Shown here piece by piece: positions 59,396 to 64,000 of a DNA stretch of 64,000 bases. The notes under the pieces are model-generated. The model had not been told where the DNA came from, did no database searches, and saw only the letters and a program-made list of their open reading frames with translations. The stretch is from Scilla litardierei (lineage: Eukaryota > Streptophyta > Magnoliopsida > Asparagales > Asparagaceae). Within the stretch, counting starts at the first letter, position 1. Every line of letters starts with the position of its first letter. The position numbers and the translations under genes are program-made. The stretch lies in contig CM061133.1 of assembly GCA_030789695.1 (NCBI GenBank), positions 98,103,128 to 98,167,127 on the forward strand. Direction: 5' to 3'.

Positions 59396-61082
59396 TGCAA
59401 TACTAATAATAAGCACTCTAGAAGAGGGGTGAATAGAATAATGGCACAAATCATGTAATTAAAAATTAAACATGCAAATGCGGAATTATAAGTGCAAGAG
59501 AAGGATATTCACACAATCAATACAAACGCTAACACAAGAGTTTTACCCTGGTTCTCCAACTTGGATACATCCAGCCACACAAATATCCACTATGAACCTA
59601 CACAAGGTAATGAATACAATCTCACACAGTGATACCTCACACAGAGGATTTGGATTCTCACAAAGAGAAATCCTTGCTCTCACATAGAGAGACCTTAACT
59701 CTCACAAAGAAAGTACTCAACCAACCATACACAAGGGTTAAACTCTCACAAAGAGAATAACTAACTCTCACAAAGAAAGCTAGGGTTTCAAGAAAACAAA
59801 TGAAACAAATTACTCTTACATATGCCTTGAGATGAACTTACTCACCATGAAGATAAAGGCATAGAAGAGGATCTCCAAGTGATGAGATGAACTTGATTGC
59901 ACTTGGATGATTTTCATTGAGTTTGCTTCAATGCATGAAGAGGAAAGTGCTCATATGAGGGAAATGAGAGATTAAGAGTGTGGCTTAATGGTCCTTAATG
60001 ATCTTCAATAGTTCCAAGAAGTTCTAAATGAACTAAGCCCATTCCTATTTATAAGAAGCCACTAAAACCCTATAAAACCCAAGCTAGAGGCCAAGGACAG
60101 AATTCTGCAACGGCTAGAATCTGGGATTTTACGGCAACGATATGCGACTGATGAAGGATGGACAGTCGACTAATCGGCTATATTATTTCCAACGGCTATA
60201 ATCTGAGACATGACAGGCGACTGTGGAAGACTACACAGGCGCCTGTAAATGAGCAGGCGCCTGAATATACTTCAACAGGCGACGGTCACATGGGATGGAA
60301 TAGAGCTGAGAAAATGCAACCTACGTACTTGTGCATTCAGACGACTGACGAGCAAAGTACAAGCGCCTGAAAAATGACAGGCGACTGTAAATTCTACATC
60401 AGTCGACTGACTCACAAGATAGAGTGATGCCCAAAAAATGCAAGTTACGCACTTTGGCACACAGACGACTGTAGGACAATTCCCAGACGCCTGATGGAAG
60501 ACAGGCGCCTGACTAATGCACTTCAGTCGTCTATTCCAAAAGCTCAAGAATGAGTCAATAAAAAGTTGACTTGAGCTGTGCACACCAGTTGGGTGTAGAA
60601 GGCTGACCAGGCGCCTAGAATCACCCAGTCGCATGTCCTGCATTCAGCAGTCGCCTGTTGGAGAGCCAGAGACTCCAATTGAGTCTTTTGGCGAGGTGAA
60701 CCTATTGAGTTGGATTTTATGAAAATCCTAAGGCTCACTAAGATGGTAAATGCATATGCATGAATGGGTAAACCATCTATCAATGCACTGCAATAATACT
60801 AGACTCAGAAAAGAGAAAAGCAAGTAAATGAAATTGCATGGATTACATTTGCTTCCTTTAGAGTCTAATCTTTAAGCTCTTGATGACTTGAAGCTCCCCA
60901 CCATCTTCCAAGCTTTGGCACTTACTCCTCTCGATGTCCATCTTTGCATCAAGTTATTAGTCTCCCAAAATGCTATTCTTCATTTGATTAAACATGAGAA
61001 TAAAACATGAGAGTCATTAGCAACAACATAATGTTGTGATCATCATCAAAATAATATTGGTTTAAAACACCAATATCTAACA
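59396..61082 (-). repeat. Sirevirus-like 3' LTR (about 1.69 kb)
   Basis: It ends CAATATCTAACA on the plus strand at 61082, next to the PPT. The outer end is taken as TGCAATACT at 59396, less certain. The plan matches the solo LTR: a TCTAGAAGAGGGGTGAATAG segment near the outer end, repeated CTCTCACAAAGAGA words (59650-59780), then palindromes. Confidence 0.75.
60140..60660. repeat. CAGGCGCCTG palindrome cluster in Sirevirus-like LTR
   Basis: At least six CAGGCGCCTG or one-mismatch copies mix with CAGTCGACTG-like and CAGGCGACTG words, upstream (on the element strand) of the TATA region near 60050. Confidence 0.8.
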
Positions 61083-62353
61083 ATCTCTCCCTTTTTGATG
61101 ATGACACACATATGTAAAACATTAATAATTAGAGCACAATGCTAATGAGCTCTCCATACTTATATTCCCCAATTGTAAAATGATAGATAACCAATTGTAA
61201 ATAATTAAGAACAATAGTGACATATAGTGGGCATGGATTACCTAAACCAATTGTAATATATCAATAACTCTCCACATGAATGATTTATATAATCCCTCAT
61301 ATCTCTCCATATCTCGCTCTCATATCTCTCTTTCTCCCTTATCTATCCCTCTTGTCGTTGTCAAAAAGGTGGACATCAAACATAAAAGAATTGACTCTTG
61401 TCATTGACTCGCTTTAAAAATATGACAAATAACCAAGAGATAAAGAGATGTATGATACCAAATGTAAAAATTTAGTGGGTATCAATCACTATCACATGCT
61501 CCTCGTAGATCATAGAAAAGGTCAAATTATTGACTTATAAGATCAATACCAAGTGTAAAAGAGACATCTTTACCAATTGATAATCATAATACTTGGAGCC
61601 ATGGCCTAAAATGTATCAAAGCATAGATAAAAAAATCAAACATTATTGATACACATGACATTGCCAAAAGAAAATATAGCATGAAATGTTGGCAATATTA
61701 ATGGGTTGAGTTTAAGACCATAATAACCAATTGTAAACAATGTAAACAATGAGCTCAAACATAAACCGACAATGCGCGTTAAAATATGTTTTTTAAAATT
61801 AATTTTAAACATACTAACGATATGACCTCCCCCATTGTCATACACATGATTCAAAGTATGCATGTATAGCAATATATTCCCCAAGGTCCCCATTTTCGTG
61901 AAAAACATAATTTGATTTTTTTTCAAAATCATGAAAAATCGCACACAATTAATGGGTATGCTAAGAATAAACCTAAGCATGATAACCATGCAATATGCAC
62001 GTGTGAGAGACCTAAACATTAGGGAACCAAACCCAAGAGAAGATTGATTTCCTAATATAATCACATGAGGTGATCACATCCATAACTAGAGAATTGATAT
62101 ATTTATTCCTCTCTTGCACACTACACTTAGTGGGAATCCAAAGACTTGAGGATTTCCTAGACAATAGTTTTGACTTTGCAAGAGGGGTGAATGTTGCATG
62201 CTTAAGTGAAGAAATAATTTCTTGACATGCATAAAGTGAGGATTTTGCTTCTTAGCAAAAATGAAGAATTTTCATTTTTCATCATCACCTTGTGATCTAT
62301 ATGATTCTTGTTAGGTTATTGTTATACAAGAAAGCATGTTGATTCTTCTTAGG
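61083..62353 (-). other. Internal non-coding DNA where pol is missing
   Basis: No protease, integrase or reverse transcriptase motif is readable on either strand. The PPT lies at its left end. Confidence 0.6.
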
Positions 62354-64000
62354 TCATTTAGCAATATTTCTTGAATTTGCACCATAAAAAGAATTAGAGG
62401 TAGGTTTGGTCACCACTTTTGGAATATATTCCAAACATCCTCTATGATTTACCAGATGTTGTTTTTCCAACAAACCGTGGAGTGAATCCCTAGCATGTAC
62501 AAAGCTTATGAGCTTTTGGAATTCCTCTTCGCATTTCAACGTAAGTAATTGAATGCGAGACTCTAATTAAGGTTTAAGCTACTAATTTTTTATTTAACAT
62601 GTTCAAATCCTTAACTTGAGAGAGAAGTGTGTCTCTCTCACTAGTGTCACAAACATGCACATCATTACAAGTTATACTAGAAGATTCTAATTCATGCACC
62701 CTACTCATAGTATCTTTAAATTTAACTTTCAATTTAGCATATGAGTTGATGTACTTACTTGCCCTATTGGAGACCACATTGTAACGATACTGAAGCTTAT
62801 CGTAAGATAGCTTTGGCTCCTCATTTTCATTATCGCTTTCCTCCTCGCTAGAGCTCGACGAAGACTTGTCCCCTTTTGCCATGAAGCACATTTCTTCGTT
62901 GGGATTGAGCCACACATCCGCCGCTTCATCGCTTGAACTTGAGGAGATTGATAAAGAATCTTCGAACGCCTCGAAGCACATGTGAGCAACCTCCTTGTAA
63001 TCTTCTTCGTCATCAGTTGATGTGTCCTCATCGGAGTCATCAAATGTGTCGACAAGTCTCTTCTTTTGGTTCCTTGAATTTGGACTTGTCTTTCCAATGT
63101 TCTTCACGTTTCCTTTTTAAGTCTCTTTGGAGGGTTTGGAAGGGCATTCGGTAGAGAGACGACCTTTTCCTTTACAATTGAAACAAATAGAATTGCTAGA
63201 TTTAGAGGCACACTTTGAAGAAAATTTACCTTGCTTGCCCTAGAGGAATGCTTTGAATTACTTGGCAAGCTCCATGAAATCATTATTGCTAGCCTCATCT
63301 TCTCCATCATCCTCACTTGAAGCTTCTCGATGGAATTTTTTCCTCCATTGGATTGGATCCTTCTCGGCATGGAATGCAACCCTATTTTGCTTTTCCAGCT
63401 TCTCGGGCTTGGTTGGTTGAATCTCCTTTTTGTGTTGAAGCTTGACTTCATACGCCATAAGATTCCCGATGCACTCCTCAATGGTGTATTTGGACATATT
63501 GTTTGATTCCAAAATACCGTTGGCATTTGACTCCCATTGGGGCGTAAGAGAGTCAAGGATCTTCTCCACACGATCCTCTTAGGAAGTCACCTTCCCAAGT
63601 CCTTCCAAAGCGTTCACGATGTCTGTGAACATTGTGAATATTTTCGAGATGCTTTCTCCTTTCTGCATCTTAAACATTTCATATTTAGATCTAAACATAC
63701 TTCGTTTAGATTTCTTTACATTGGATGGCCCTTCATAAGTAATCTCCAAGATATGCCAAATTTCATTGGCCGATTTGCATATGGAGATGCGGTTAAACTT
63801 ATTCGAAGTGAGGGCATAATGGAATGCGTTCATAGCCCTCTCATTGTATTTGATTGAGTCTTTCTCTGCCTTTGTCTTTGAGGTCTCGGGTGTAGTATGT
63901 TTCTCAAAGGACGACTCTGTAATGTTCCAAAGGTCTTGACCCTCCAAGTAGATCATCATCCTGATATTTCAACTTGGATAGTTGTTTCCGTTGAAGAGCG
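62354..64000 (-). pseudogene. Sirevirus-type gag, degenerate
   Basis: The UBN2-type Gag domain runs from the window edge (LWNITESSFEK, about 63920) through EIWHILEITYEG and MFKMQKGESI. A stop (63579-63581) interrupts it, and three more follow in the same frame (about 63260, 63240 and 63118). The zinc knuckle (about 63150-63190) reads CFNCKGKGRLSTEC, so Arg replaces the metal-binding His. An acidic Ser/Asp/Glu-rich stretch (63070-62800) and a coiled-coil-like tail follow, as in Sirevirus Gag. The last part (62354-62539) corresponds to the region before protease. Confidence 0.82.

Larger units (their letters stand above)
59396..64000 (-). mobile_element. Sirevirus-like Copia element without pol, 5' part outside the window
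   Basis: Minus strand: gag (from beyond 64000 to about 62354), 1.27 kb of non-coding DNA, the Sirevirus-type PPT with AAAAAGGGAGAGAT (about 61083-61096), then the 3' LTR. The pol genes expected between gag and PPT are absent, so this copy is deleted or belongs to a non-autonomous family. Confidence 0.78.

Noticed and set aside
58133..59432. Similar long frames in R2
   Set aside because: Same compositional artefact; not conserved in frame between R1 and R2.

Overview
This window is plant nuclear DNA, almost certainly from an angiosperm and probably a monocot. It is a dense pile of nested LTR retrotransposons (Athila-type and chromovirus Ty3/Gypsy, several Ty1/Copia including Sirevirus-like ones) around a very GC-rich first exon of a LysM receptor-like gene and a set of MIR2275-type hairpins. 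The monocot guess rests on that GC-rich exon and the MIR2275 cluster; it is an inference.

Layout. 1-9489: a young, minus-strand Athila-type element with one intact 1820-codon gag-pol frame. It sits inside a broken minus-strand Copia element (Copia-1, 9490-15261). Copia-1 sits in a repeat (R1) with a giant TG/CA-rich palindrome. R1 is split again by a 12.8-kb Tekay-like chromovirus (15986-28778, TSD GGGTG), whose right LTR carries a Sirevirus-like solo LTR (26927-28662, TSD ATCAC). R1 resumes at 28779 and ends near 30553. Exon 1 of a LysM GPI-anchored-type protein follows at 30700-31357 on the plus strand.

31358-41577 is mostly decayed repeat and intergenic DNA. It holds five related minus-strand hairpins (33991-34408 and 40113-40390). 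Four carry a miR2275-like 22-nt 3' arm; the fifth keeps the register and ends but has a new centre.

41583-54316 is a decayed Copia element (Copia-3, 101-bp LTRs, TSD AATGC) containing a better-preserved relative (Copia-2, 46432-53213, 218-bp LTRs, TSD CCAGG). After further decayed LTR-like DNA, 57493-59395 is a second copy (R2) of the palindromic repeat. It is cut by a Sirevirus-like element (59396 to the window end) that has a degenerate gag and no pol between gag and its 3' LTR.

The observations I rate highest are: (1) the MIR2275 cluster and its altered member; (2) two well-formed introns inside the chromovirus coding region, one before protease and one in the integrase core; (3) a primer-binding site shared by three Copia families that fits the 5' half of tRNA-Ile(AAU) with C opposite the inosine wobble base; (4) tandem GC hairpin arrays in the Copia leaders, downstream of a conserved splice-donor-like motif; (5) the paired giant TG/CA palindromes.
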